Shown here in pieces: positions 26,701 to 33,202 of a stretch of DNA of 64,000 nt. Where the stretch lies: positions 1-64,000 of IMG/VR virus record IMGVR_UViG_3300042945_001689; one strand, given 5' to 3'. Under the pieces are notes generated by a model. That model saw only the letters and a list, made by a program, of their open reading frames with translations, searched no databases and was not told the DNA's origin. The position numbers and the translations under genes were made by a program. The stretch comes from a virus. Positions within the stretch are counted from its first letter, which is position 1; the number at the start of each line of letters is the position of its first letter.

Positions 26701-28371
26701 TACTGGACCAATTGCTCCTATAATTGTTGTAACTACAACTAATGCTTTTTTAGTTCCGTCTCCAAGACCATTAAACTTTTCGAGTATCTTGCCGACAAAC
26801 TCTGCTATTGGTGTAACTGCCTTTAAGAACTGTTCTCCAACTGGCGCAATTGCTGATTTAAGACCTTCCATTGCCTTTTGAAATTTTGTTCCAGTTGCAT
26901 TTTCTAATGTTTTTAATTCTCTTTCAGAAAGAATTGCCAACTCTTCGGTTGATTGTGAAACTAAATTTAAAACTCGTGATGCCTGTGTTCCATCTTTACT
27001 TACGTTTTGAAATAGAGTTGAAAGTCTTGAAAACTGGAATTTACCAAAAAGTTGCTCAATTGCTCTTGCTCTAGTTAGTGGGTCTAATGTATCTAATGCA
27101 GCAGCAAAATCTAAAACAATTCCTTTAACATTTCCTTGATTAGATTCAACAATTTGATTAATATTAACACCAAACTCCATAAGCATTGCTGATGCTTTTT
27201 CAGTTGGGTTAATTAATGCTGCAAGGCCAGACTTTAATGCGTTTGCACCTTCAGAAGCATTAATTCCACCTTCCTTCATTGCTGTAAGGAAGAATGCAAG
27301 ATCTTCTACGTCTCCACCAAGTTGTTTAACAACTGGACCAGCCTTTGGAATTGCAATAGTTAAATCTTCAATGCTGACAACAGTTTGGTTTTCAACTGCG
27401 TTAAGAAAATTAATTTTTCTAGCAAGGTCTTCTGCTGATGTTCCAAATGCATCTTGTAATGCAATTGTCGTAGATAAAGCCTCTGACTGCTCTACAGACC
27501 CAAGAACCGCAAGACGTGTTGCTTCTGTAACTTGCGCCATAAGGTCTGCGCCCATCTTACCGCTGGCTGCTGCATCTGCTGCAAGTTTCATAGTGTCTAC
27601 AACTGCAACACCGTATTTTGTAAACTCATCAGCAAGCAATCTTATATTTTCAAGAGCAGCATTTGTCTCTTCTGTTGTAGTAAATATTTCACCATAAACA
27701 CGCTTAAATCTAATTGCTTGTTTTTCTAAATCCATAAATACTTGAGATGCTTTAGTACCAAAAATAGTAAGAGGAATTGTAAAACCAACCATGAGTTGGC
27801 GACCAGCCCATTGTGTATTCTTACCAAAATTTAAAAGGTTTGTTGATCCTTGTTTTAATAGTTGTCCGAACAACTGTTGTTTTTGTGCAGCAAGAGCAAT
27901 TTTTGTTGATAAGTCTTGCATGTCTAGAGTAAGCGGTCTTACTGCTATAGACTGTAGCGCTCCGTTTGCTGAACGACCCATCTTAATATACTGGGTCTGC
28001 ATTGTTTTGACACGCTCTTCAGCAACCTTGCCAATTGTGTCAAATTCAGATTTAAATAATTTACCAAAAGTTCTTGTAGAACCAGCAGCAAACCTAAAGT
28101 ATTCTCTGGTAGAAAGTTTATTTCTTTCTAAAGAATCAGTAAATGATTCTGTTGTACTTTTTATTTCTCTAATGCCTGCTGAAAACTTACCCGTAGCATT
28201 GATAGAGTTAATTAAATTATTTTGTAAATCTTGTTGTGCCCTTGCTGCCTGAGCACTATTTTTTGCTAAAGAGGTGTGAAATGTTGATATTTGTCGTTGC
28301 AGTGCTTTTAATTGTGCTAACGCTTCACTAGCATCAATATTAACTTGAATATTGGACTGAATATCAGCCAT
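20770..28371 (-). CDS. tail tape measure protein
   Basis: The protein has 2,533 residues, which would set a tail of several hundred nanometres. It starts with a coiled-coil region, then a TP901-type core near residues 209-460 (VFMDLEKQAIRFKRVYGE, GTSAEDLARKINFL), and hydrophobic segments near 535-575, 1255-1280 and 1465-1505, which could insert in the host membrane. Three copies of a GGxxPGxG...DTxPAxLTPGEFVV cassette occur near 670-695, 1018-1045 and 2445-2470. A basic domain of about 310 residues between the first two copies is unlike the rest. The C-terminal half has long charged helices. There is no obvious peptidase domain. Confidence 0.93.
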   Translation of the reverse strand: MADIQSNIQVNIDASEALAQLKALQRQISTFHTSLAKNSAQAARAQQDLQNNLINSINATGKFSAGIREIKSTTESFTDSLERNKLSTREYFRFAAGSTRTFGKLFKSEFDTIGKVAEERVKTMQTQYIKMGRSANGALQSIAVRPLTLDMQDLSTKIALAAQKQQLFGQLLKQGSTNLLNFGKNTQWAGRQLMVGFTIPLTIFGTKASQVFMDLEKQAIRFKRVYGEIFTTTEETNAALENIRLLADEFTKYGVAVVDTMKLAADAAASGKMGADLMAQVTEATRLAVLGSVEQSEALSTTIALQDAFGTSAEDLARKINFLNAVENQTVVSIEDLTIAIPKAGPVVKQLGGDVEDLAFFLTAMKEGGINASEGANALKSGLAALINPTEKASAMLMEFGVNINQIVESNQGNVKGIVLDFAAALDTLDPLTRARAIEQLFGKFQFSRLSTLFQNVSKDGTQASRVLNLVSQSTEELAILSERELKTLENATGTKFQKAMEGLKSAIAPVGEQFLKAVTPIAEFVGKILEKFNGLGDGTKKALVVVTTIIGAIGPVFLMTFGLIANGAANIIKLFTTMRSGFLGLGKQSNQLAFQTQYMSSEQIEAATIAASLNQAHSKLIQTFTLESSAVDGLTNAYRRGVVAANNFAIANPGMLGPTRRKKFAAGGFVPGSGSGDTVPAMLTPGEFVVRKDAAQENKGFLQRLNKGGFVLRNGGTPRRSPLTGEYDPSLNSLEKLHFTSGKDSNLHTMGAKAGYKIDSGFTILGNHGYNQISERPSLDIARPYPLTYEDAIRSKATIQKELQKMESRPPQPPTKQSLVKLERDTKFMKMALADLDTNLKIHSNPLKWKKEMAMRYALAGAMSEGEGIDGKTYRRLYKRFMSIQLKNTEDISKNIVKLAAKDYRLGMSKDKGMTSRGKIDPSKGQPRLKQTGKGGIQGHVLNALGSIHSKKSNSTAFMGFFPRRQSDFDALPESHKKMLRAPNMMFNMLKMRGVGFSKLNVANRKYGTPKRFASGGSVPGYGEKDTVPALLTPGEFVVNKKATQENGPILEAMNSGKVQYRSKGTTGGPTPYEPIIPLPPGQGNPYADIGISPQSADSAGKRFSTVVESGLSKASTAFANVLSRALLGSTRDALNNQASMQNPVSTLPSGERVSPGGIAIPVGVDYPFEDKEKEKTKQTTKRRFGRFGRGAGGAGGQDVEAMRVRNQMLMQRANMAAFGLSAVAQGASLMGGGIADKVAPMMTAASGAIMAMSMIQGPISAAVVGIGAIALSAVLVRRSFDKAQDETLAFAEQMGASSKNIRMFAEAAGKVSAGEVMERRRKEKTGIYQIQPGKKTFGQAFAEGEQGKQMAKDVGKNIKQSGQAGAQSALVSQMATAVSSGAMSAEQARSVVANIAQELGDYSFGMSVNAKLISILGPSGENLMTDPLTVRTKLVQDTRERMGQAAAATNRSSKVTGMDMVKAQGWQAAGAGGGALAGAVVGSMILPVVGTAIGAVVGSIGGAIAGAIYGRKDRAKRMGESSGAQVALQKIALEQQQELLDSMDLEYQRKIELLKAEGKIVEAKKLQVEYDTNRQKLVEENQKTTQQITESFTNSKAQSQLMTGVDKAITSKYKGTALEDVATLSKSTIDDMELKDEQKYTLKMQLASGQLDPMQVLDIVDIFKTKEDQEKFFNITTKFGGAVSNEALSVASMFAGKDGANVELQKQIMLEVGAAPTSKEAQEKIDFWNQISKVGGVLDVSIIGNVISKDVDKQARLMDIFKQVDAKKGKIKVDIATKILGSSPKAIQTLNENLDYYLKLPAEDQKVYLKTLITTTETIDANNPEFQSWLKEQGVNPRQADQSGFTDSYLRKYADFKARQVTKTAGDKSSVPGGGKGAGGKKERDTTFDDLLMRLKMVQDRSINALGGLKELKRVMSGKDAISLTKFKGVDQQLLGNGQVSQEFLDFVDSFGPEGIQKNLEKFVEKGQKGLLILNEAGKAIMRGMVSAKLGEYQVSIRNNVLALKQQTQATSTLVKAGFTFAEAQELAKDQTLALAIANKELSPEQLQKLKEETQKLTHAQKQYERVEKIGLMDAMDGQKARFEMVQKFVALQEQLIENQYASEKAILSSRQEANEYALEKISQEEEKINEKYDKQIEALDKIAVKQEEINQIQQRRFGLAQALAGGDMAGAAGAIQEIRQAEAAAQIERKRKAIEDARKKQLAGIEFGGKTREKIEADNKAIINSLSDIEERIRLAKNALDDELKKTIGMTRVEIESAVTGIAKALDAGIDPNNKDFLGQILQGVVGDANATVTALKAVGVQVKELLAQQSTKKVELTGSGYSDEEIKKQREAEEARLKEEARLKALAEAGGTPTSTSPPFLNHLNLPTPDAPKAADDWATQMGKYLGGVQKEAPPVWAAKQTKPKPQPAAYNPLNYLRIPMNSGGMVPKYMAMGGVVPKYFAAGGYGKGTDTIPAMLTPGEFVVQKRAVDMLGTGVMNSINNGEVLGNSVYNYSLSVNVSNSNANPNDIARTVINQIKQIDAQRIRGNR
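20940..21060 (-). repeat. TPGEFVV cassette 3 in the tape measure gene
   Basis: Encodes a Gly-rich linker and DTIPAMLTPGEFVVQKRA; related copies lie near 25250-25330 and 26280-26380. These are in-frame protein repeats common in tape measure proteins. Confidence 0.75.
25240..25330 (-). repeat. TPGEFVV cassette 2 in the tape measure gene
   Basis: Encodes FASGGSVPGYGEKDTVPA and LLTPGEFVVNKKATQENGP, closely matching copy 1. It marks the far edge of the basic inserted domain. Confidence 0.75.
26270..26380 (-). repeat. TPGEFVV cassette 1 in the tape measure gene
   Basis: Encodes FAAGGFVPGSGSGDTVPAM and LTPGEFVVRKDAAQENKG. It marks the near edge of the basic inserted domain. Confidence 0.75.
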
Positions 28372-28390
28372 TCACAGCACCTCTTTAGTT

Positions 28391-28708
28391 TTAAATATTT
28401 AGAAGGTCAGCCTCTTGAAGATTAACTCCAGATGCTGCTTCAATAATCTTATATACAGTTGGAAGATCCAAGATTTCTTCTAACTTTTCCATGTCGTCTG
28501 CTAATTCTGGCTTATATTGCTGCAATGCAATATTTACACATTCTAGAAGAACGACAAGCGACTTTTCGTTATCCTGAGAAACAGTTGCAATCTCCTCAAA
28601 CTTTTTCATAAAAGGCTTAAGCAATGATATTTTTAGAGGTCTTAGTGCAATCTTAGTTCCATCAATAAGAACTACAGTTTTTTCATCTTTTGCAGTAGTT
28701 GCTGCCAT
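28391..28708 (-). CDS. tail assembly chaperone, short paralog
   Basis: The 105-residue protein (ATG at 28708 with AAAGGAAC before it) aligns over its whole length with residues 1-95 of the gene upstream. Shared features are PLKI near the start, an FExI helix, a QYxPE motif, DLxxVY and a final ExAAxxN. It therefore looks like a second tail assembly chaperone that lacks the C-terminal extension. Such proteins bind tape measure during tail assembly. It has its own extended -10 promoter. Confidence 0.7.
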   Translation of the reverse strand: MAATTAKDEKTVVLIDGTKIALRPLKISLLKPFMKKFEEIATVSQDNEKSLVVLLECVNIALQQYKPELADDMEKLEEILDLPTVYKIIEAASGVNLQEADLLNI

Positions 28709-28737
28709 TATATTGTTCCTTTCAACATAGTAAATCA

Positions 28738-28743
28738 ATTATA
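28738..28743 (-). promoter_or_regulatory. extended -10 promoter before the short chaperone and tape measure
   Basis: TATGCTATAAT on the minus strand, 29 bases upstream of the start codon, with a Shine-Dalgarno in the leader. It lies directly after the stop of the long chaperone. Confidence 0.6.
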
Positions 28744-28753
28744 GCATAAAACA

Positions 28754-29446
28754 CTATTTTTGGGTAAGATCTTCGTACTCTAAACCCATTCCTATTCCAA
28801 ACCCAGCCATTTGTGCATTTGCACCTTGTAATGATAAAACATCATTACCATCAGATGTTTTTCCTTTGCTAAATACTCTAGCCTTTAAGTTTTCCCATTC
28901 ATTTTGCTGATTTTTTCCCTTGTCAATATCTACACCTTGTATTGCTGCTAAAAACTTTTTTTCTTCATAATCTAACTCTCTTCGTGAAGCAAGGGTTGCC
29001 ATAAGTTCTGGCATTGATAAAGATAGTTCTAATTCTCTATAATCTTTCCAAATTCCTATTAAAAATACTTCAGACTCTAGTTTTGCAAGATCTAAATCTG
29101 ACCATCCAGATGCTTTTTCACCATCCATAGTTTTTTGTTTTACATCTTTATCATCTTTACTATTTACTTTAATATTGGCTGCATACTCTAATATTTCATA
29201 AACCATATGTAAATCTACTAAATTTTCTACATCTTCCAGGGATTTAGCCTCGGGATAATATTGTCTCATTGCAATAGCAGCGCACTTAACCAAAACATCA
29301 ACTGCATCCATATCATCTTTTACATCTTTTATATTTTCAAATTCGTCCATAAGATCATGCAAATGTTTAATTTTTAATGGCACCATCTCAATGTACCTGC
29401 CATTTAATAACTCAAGATTTTTTGAAGAATATATTTTTGTAGCCAT
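28754..29446 (-). CDS. tail assembly chaperone, long paralog
   Basis: The 230-residue protein has an N-terminal domain paralogous to the 105-residue protein that follows and a C-terminal part (WSDLDLAKLESEVFLIGIWKDYREL ... SRRELDYEEKKFLAAIQG) like the extension made by frameshifting in lambda G-GT type chaperones. Here the extension is in frame, so no frameshift is required for it. I saw no clear slippery heptamer at the domain boundary. The gene is likely leaderless, with TGTGCTAAAAT 7 bases before the ATG. Confidence 0.7.
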   Translation of the reverse strand: MATKIYSSKNLELLNGRYIEMVPLKIKHLHDLMDEFENIKDVKDDMDAVDVLVKCAAIAMRQYYPEAKSLEDVENLVDLHMVYEILEYAANIKVNSKDDKDVKQKTMDGEKASGWSDLDLAKLESEVFLIGIWKDYRELELSLSMPELMATLASRRELDYEEKKFLAAIQGVDIDKGKNQQNEWENLKARVFSKGKTSDGNDVLSLQGANAQMAGFGIGMGLEYEDLTQK

Positions 29447-29453
29447 TTACATA

Positions 29454-29459
29454 ATTTTA
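29454..29459 (-). promoter_or_regulatory. extended -10 promoter, leaderless long chaperone gene
   Basis: TGTGC-TAAAAT on the minus strand, 7 bases before the ATG at 29446 and no Shine-Dalgarno. It lies just after the terminator of the tail-tube gene. Confidence 0.5.
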
Positions 29460-29460
29460 G

Positions 29461-29495
29461 CACAAAAAGACAAAGCCCATCTATAAAAGATGGGC
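29461..29495 (-). terminator. intrinsic terminator of the major tail protein gene
   Basis: A perfect 8-base stem (29488-29495 with 29475-29482, GCCCATCT/AGATGGGC) with a 5-base loop is followed on the minus strand by TTTGTCTTTTTG. It lies 19 bases after the stop codon. Confidence 0.8.
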
Positions 29496-29513
29496 CTTAT
29501 CAATCAGTTAAGA

Positions 29514-30155
29514 TTATGATGCAGTGTGAGTGCGATCAACGATCTTGCCGTATGTTGCTGTCAAGTCATCTGGAAGAAGACGGAATGAAACTTCAAACAT
29601 TGAAGCCTCGTCACGCTTAGCAGATACTGTAACATTTTCAATGGAAAGAGCACGATACGCAACGTATACACGCTCAACGTTTCCAGAATCTTCACAGTCA
29701 CCAGTTCCTGGACCTACTGCAACGATACCACGCTCAACTGGGCATTCTCCAATGTCTCCTGCGGAGAGATTAAGAGTGCGACCTGCTGATGAAGCCTTGT
29801 TGCCTGAAAGGTCGGAATCCTGGCCTGCGGTAGCAAGAAGAAGATTCTCAAGAGTTGCCTCTGCAAAAGCGGTAGCAAGATTTACTTGCATTCCCTGCTT
29901 GTAGAGTTTTGCAACGTCTAGAATCTGGTCGACCTGAACCTCACCAAAATCTGGTTGGAATTGAAGTTCAATACCGTTCATTGTATAACCAACGTTTGTG
30001 TAGTCTGGGTCTGCTGAAAGAGTAGACTTGTAAGACTCTGTGCTTACAAACGATGGAATAGCGTTAGTAGTGGTATTGAGATTGGCATCAGCAACGAAAA
30101 GGGCTGCTGCACCTACGATAATATTAGTGGATGTACCACGAGAATATGCTGGCAT
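29514..30155 (-). CDS. major tail (tube) protein
   Basis: The 213-residue protein is moderately acidic and beta-rich (NVGYTMNGIELQFQPDFGEVQVDQIL ... VERVYVAYRALSIENVTVSAKRDEASMFEVSFRLLPDD), typical of tail tube subunits of the lambda gpV/Hcp fold. Its place two genes upstream of the tape measure and after the head-tail connectors is the standard one. It has an AGAGGTGAA ribosome-binding site, a promoter with a 70-base leader and a terminator, so it is a single-gene unit for high expression. Base composition is higher in GC than its neighbours, as is common for abundant virion proteins. Confidence 0.85.
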   Translation of the reverse strand: MPAYSRGTSTNIIVGAAALFVADANLNTTTNAIPSFVSTESYKSTLSADPDYTNVGYTMNGIELQFQPDFGEVQVDQILDVAKLYKQGMQVNLATAFAEATLENLLLATAGQDSDLSGNKASSAGRTLNLSAGDIGECPVERGIVAVGPGTGDCEDSGNVERVYVAYRALSIENVTVSAKRDEASMFEVSFRLLPDDLTATYGKIVDRTHTAS

Positions 30156-30228
30156 ATTTAATTCACCTCTTTTTTAGTTTTGTATTAAGTTGTGTAGTGG
30201 TAAACAAGGCGATGTTTCCTCTAAACCC

Positions 30229-30234
30229 AGTATA
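30229..30234 (-). promoter_or_regulatory. extended -10 promoter of the major tail protein
   Basis: CTGATATACT on the minus strand, giving a leader of about 67 bases before the ATG at 30155. The leader can form an imperfect GGAAACA/TGTTTACC hairpin. Confidence 0.5.
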
Positions 30235-30243
30235 TCAGTGTTT

Positions 30244-30855
30244 TTAGGTATAATTAATATCAGGATCTGGGATGGCAGTATTAATGATTTTCTGCTGATT
30301 AATGGAATGGTAGTCATATTCAATAACGAATTTATTGAGCGTCAAGCCTCTTAAAGCAGCAAGTTCAGTTAGGTCTCTAACTTCTTCCAATTGATAAACT
30401 TTAATGTCATGAAAATATACGTTATGTGTAATTGGTACGGCTGAATCACTTATTGGGCTATTCCCGTTTTGCTTAGCCATGCACCATCTATTTAGGTCCT
30501 CTGCAGCAGCATCTGATCTATCAAGAAGTTGTGAAATTATAATTCCAGCATCTATGATCTTGCTTGGGACTGAATAGACATAATATAAGAGTTGTTCACA
30601 CTTCATAGGATAAAAAGCATCTCTTCTAAATCTTAGGAGCCTATCATACTGAATAGCAATATCCCATTGCACTGAAAGAGCAGTTCCATTTTCATCATAT
30701 TGTTGTGGAATATCAACTCTGTTTTTTGTTAAATCATCTATTGCATTCGGACTGCTTGGAATTGTAAGAACACTAAAGCCATACTTGTTTAGTTCTTCTT
30801 TAATATATTCATTAATCCAGATAGGTGGAAATGGAAGGTCTCTTATGTCTTTCAT
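30244..30855 (-). CDS. tail completion/terminator-like protein
   Basis: The 203-residue protein lies between the head-tail connectors and the tail tube protein, the usual location of a tail terminator. It contains a start like MKDIRDLPFPPIWINEYIKEEL and a beta region (VQWDIAIQYDRLLRFRRDAF). No sequence family is recognised, so the role is by position. Confidence 0.55.
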   Translation of the reverse strand: MKDIRDLPFPPIWINEYIKEELNKYGFSVLTIPSSPNAIDDLTKNRVDIPQQYDENGTALSVQWDIAIQYDRLLRFRRDAFYPMKCEQLLYYVYSVPSKIIDAGIIISQLLDRSDAAAEDLNRWCMAKQNGNSPISDSAVPITHNVYFHDIKVYQLEEVRDLTELAALRGLTLNKFVIEYDYHSINQQKIINTAIPDPDINYT

Positions 30856-30859
30856 ACTC

Positions 30860-31540
30860 TTATTCTACCCCAATTGTTGCATTCAATATCCAATTATATC
30901 CTGTTTGTATTCCTTTTGATTTGCCTTGCTTAGATCCTGCTTTAAAATTATTCTTATAGGCTTTTGGACTTTCTAAATAGTCAATAAGGCCACTAGATCT
31001 TAAAAATATCTGACTAAAATATGATCTAAAAAATGAATCAAAAACTTTTTCATATGACCCCTGAACTTGATCTCCTCCAGGATTTTCTACTGTAACTGGT
31101 TGTTTGGTAAACACCTGTTCTCCATTGTCTTCAAATGCAAGAACACTTTTATTTTTAGGTCTAATGGTTACTGGAATTCCATTTTCCATTATTCTAGCCT
31201 TGTCATAAAACGGAACAGAGGATCCACTTTTTCTTGATCTTGACTGAGTAAAGGTAGAATTAAAAGAAATTCCAATATCATTTACAATATACTTAATTTC
31301 ATATAGTCTTGCTGATGGGCTTGCAATTCTATCCCACTCATAAATATGATGTAACGCCCCTGGACTCATTCTTGCATTAACATCAATATATTTTTTTAAA
31401 CCGTCTATAGTTCCTTTTGCTAAATTTGTCATAAATCTTGACTCACCCAATTTTGTTCCATCAATAAATCCTATTGAATAATCAACAACATTAAGCATAG
31501 TTTTTTCAAACTTTAAAGAATTTAATCTTGTTGTTATCAT
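30860..31540 (-). CDS. head-tail connector (gp10-like) protein
   Basis: The 226-residue protein is basic with a helical start (MLNVVDYSIGFIDG ... NLAKGTIDGLKKYIDVNARMSP) and a beta-rich remainder; the phrase GALHHIYEW is typical of HK97 gp10-like neck proteins. It overlaps the upstream gene by one base and lies in the connector operon. Confidence 0.6.
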   Translation of the reverse strand: MITTRLNSLKFEKTMLNVVDYSIGFIDGTKLGESRFMTNLAKGTIDGLKKYIDVNARMSPGALHHIYEWDRIASPSARLYEIKYIVNDIGISFNSTFTQSRSRKSGSSVPFYDKARIMENGIPVTIRPKNKSVLAFEDNGEQVFTKQPVTVENPGGDQVQGSYEKVFDSFFRSYFSQIFLRSSGLIDYLESPKAYKNNFKAGSKQGKSKGIQTGYNWILNATIGVE

Positions 31541-31986
31541 TAATCATCAACGCCTTGATTTTCTGCTCGTCTAACAAGTATTTTATAGTATTCAATATTT
31601 CCAAATGGACCAGTGAATGGCTCAAGAGTTGCAATTTCAAATATTGTTCCACGATCTTCTCTAGCACCAGATGTTTCTTTATAAATAACTTCTCCAGAAC
31701 AGTTACGAACATTAGTAATTAAAATATTTGTAATTGAATTATTTGTTCCATCTTTTCCTATACGAATATCATTTTTAACTCTGCCAAGAAGCATGTTTTC
31801 GTACTGTACAAATATTTTTGGTTTTACCTCTTCTTCAAATGCTGAGCCTACTGGATTTAAACTAATTACGATAGTTCTGTCAAATCCCCAGTCTTTTTTT
31901 ATTTGACCATAAACATCTTGTTCAACAATGGGATGATATATATCTGCAATCATTGGGTACATAAAATCTATTTCGTTGCATGACAT
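31540..31986 (-). CDS. head-tail stopper-like protein
   Basis: The 148-residue beta-rich protein contains YPMIADIYHPIVEQDVYGQIKKDW, which resembles stoppers (gp16/FII-like) where the N-terminal hairpin is followed by a small barrel. Short overlaps at both ends place it in the connector operon. Stoppers plug the portal until the tail is attached. Assignment by shape and position. Confidence 0.55.
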   Translation of the reverse strand: MSCNEIDFMYPMIADIYHPIVEQDVYGQIKKDWGFDRTIVISLNPVGSAFEEEVKPKIFVQYENMLLGRVKNDIRIGKDGTNNSITNILITNVRNCSGEVIYKETSGAREDRGTIFEIATLEPFTGPFGNIEYYKILVRRAENQGVDD

Positions 31987-32900
31987 TACAATACCCCAGG
32001 AACAATAATGTTACTCGCATATCTCTCAAGAATCTTATCAACAATAAGGTTTCCAGTACCAGCAAACAGGGTCTTATCAAACTGAATTCTAAATTGATCT
32101 GTATTATATGCAGAGGCATACCTCTTAAAATAATCTAACTTTCCACACTTAATGTCATCCATTAACATTAATGTTGCTTCTTTTATATCTGTAGGAACAA
32201 CCTTATATCCTGCTTCTACCACAAACGTATAGTCTGAACCCTTAGAAAATGTATTGCCCCAGCCAATTGGACCAAGCCAGTCTGATTGTGCAGTAGGCAG
32301 CATAAGCGGTGCTTGATCTGCTCTATTGTAAGCACCTGTAATTTCTTGAATAATAGCAGTTTTGTTGTCACTTAATTTATAAGTAACTCCAAAAATTGCT
32401 GGCTCTGCCAAGGAAGAGTCATACCAAAGTTCGTTGTTTTGATATACCTTCAATACTTTACGTGCTCTATGTTTGATTGGAGCATAGTCTGTGTTAAGAC
32501 CAGTATGCTCTATTGTTTCAGTTTTATAATAAAATCCACCAGTAATAGCATCAATAATTAATCTTGCTGTTAATTCTCTTTGAGTAATTTCCGCTATTTC
32601 TGTTGCTGTTGTGCCAAGGCTTGCTGGATCAACATACGGCCTTGTAATTTGAAGCATATCTTCTACAACAACATCTTCATCAACCTCTTGAATTCTTAAC
32701 GCATAAACTTTATCGTATAAATGCCACTCATCTGTTTCAAACGCATAGTTTATTTTTTTGCCTGTTGTTGATGTTATTCTTTCTTCTAAAATAACTACAT
32801 CTCTATCTTCGTCTTCAATAATCAAATCATATGCTGTAGATGCTGCTGGTACATCATAGGAAATGCTTAACGGGTAAGGGGGAAGACGAAGTATTTTCAT
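31986..32900 (-). CDS. head-tail adaptor-like protein
   Basis: The 304-residue protein has a beta-rich first 80 residues (PPYPLSISYDVPAASTAYDLIIEDEDR) and a helical second half with TAAEIAEITQRELTARLIIDAIT-like and ATLMLMDDIKCGKLDYFKRYASAYN sequences. The helical half looks like the head-tail adaptor of gp6/gp15 type; the first half is an added domain. It lies between the capsid and the other neck genes. Confidence 0.55.
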   Translation of the reverse strand: MKILRLPPYPLSISYDVPAASTAYDLIIEDEDRDVVILEERITSTTGKKINYAFETDEWHLYDKVYALRIQEVDEDVVVEDMLQITRPYVDPASLGTTATEIAEITQRELTARLIIDAITGGFYYKTETIEHTGLNTDYAPIKHRARKVLKVYQNNELWYDSSLAEPAIFGVTYKLSDNKTAIIQEITGAYNRADQAPLMLPTAQSDWLGPIGWGNTFSKGSDYTFVVEAGYKVVPTDIKEATLMLMDDIKCGKLDYFKRYASAYNTDQFRIQFDKTLFAGTGNLIVDKILERYASNIIVPGVL

Positions 32901-33112
32901 TTATTTTTGCCGTAATATTTTGCTAATTCAACGGCGCTAACCTCTCGTACAGACTTAGATTGTAAAAATACCTCTAAATTTCCTTTATCAATAATAGAAA
33001 ATCCTTGATCAACATGTCCATATCCTTCAAAATATAAATTCTTTTCAGAATAAATGACTGTTTGATCATTAACATCAGCCTTTGATGTTACCTTTTTGTT
33101 TGTAGTTGCCAT
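32897..33112 (-). CDS. small neck-region protein, 71 aa
   Basis: The 71-residue protein begins MATTNKKVTSKADV and has a beta segment NLYFEGYGHVDQGFSIIDKG and a short C-terminal helix VSAVELAKYYGK. Similar small proteins follow the capsid gene in many phages, often annotated as head fiber or neck protein with no proof. It has AAGGAG and starts the connector operon. Confidence 0.55.
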   Translation of the reverse strand: MATTNKKVTSKADVNDQTVIYSEKNLYFEGYGHVDQGFSIIDKGNLEVFLQSKSVREVSAVELAKYYGKNK

Positions 33113-33138
33113 GTGTTACGCTCCTTAATAGTACCTTA

Positions 33139-33144
33139 ATTATA
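33139..33144 (-). promoter_or_regulatory. extended -10 promoter of the connector operon
   Basis: TCTGCTATAAT on the minus strand, just after the capsid terminator and 26 bases before the start codon at 33112. A Shine-Dalgarno AAGGAG lies between. Confidence 0.6.
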
Positions 33145-33149
33145 GCAGA

Positions 33150-33184
33150 TTGTTAAAAAGGGCAGAGGACGAATCCCCTGCCCT
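33150..33184 (-). terminator. intrinsic terminator of the major capsid gene
   Basis: AGGGCAG (33159-33165) pairs with CTGCCCT (33178-33184), extended by two GC pairs after one mismatch, with a 6-base loop. On the minus strand it is followed by TTTTTAAC. It lies 18 bases after the capsid stop. Confidence 0.75.
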
Positions 33185-33202
33185 AATTAATTTTTTTAGT
33201 GA

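Noticed and set aside
28754-29446. Programmed frameshift in the tail chaperone gene
   Set aside because: The A-rich stretch near the domain boundary does not form a proper slippery heptamer in the reading frame, and the long form is already one frame.
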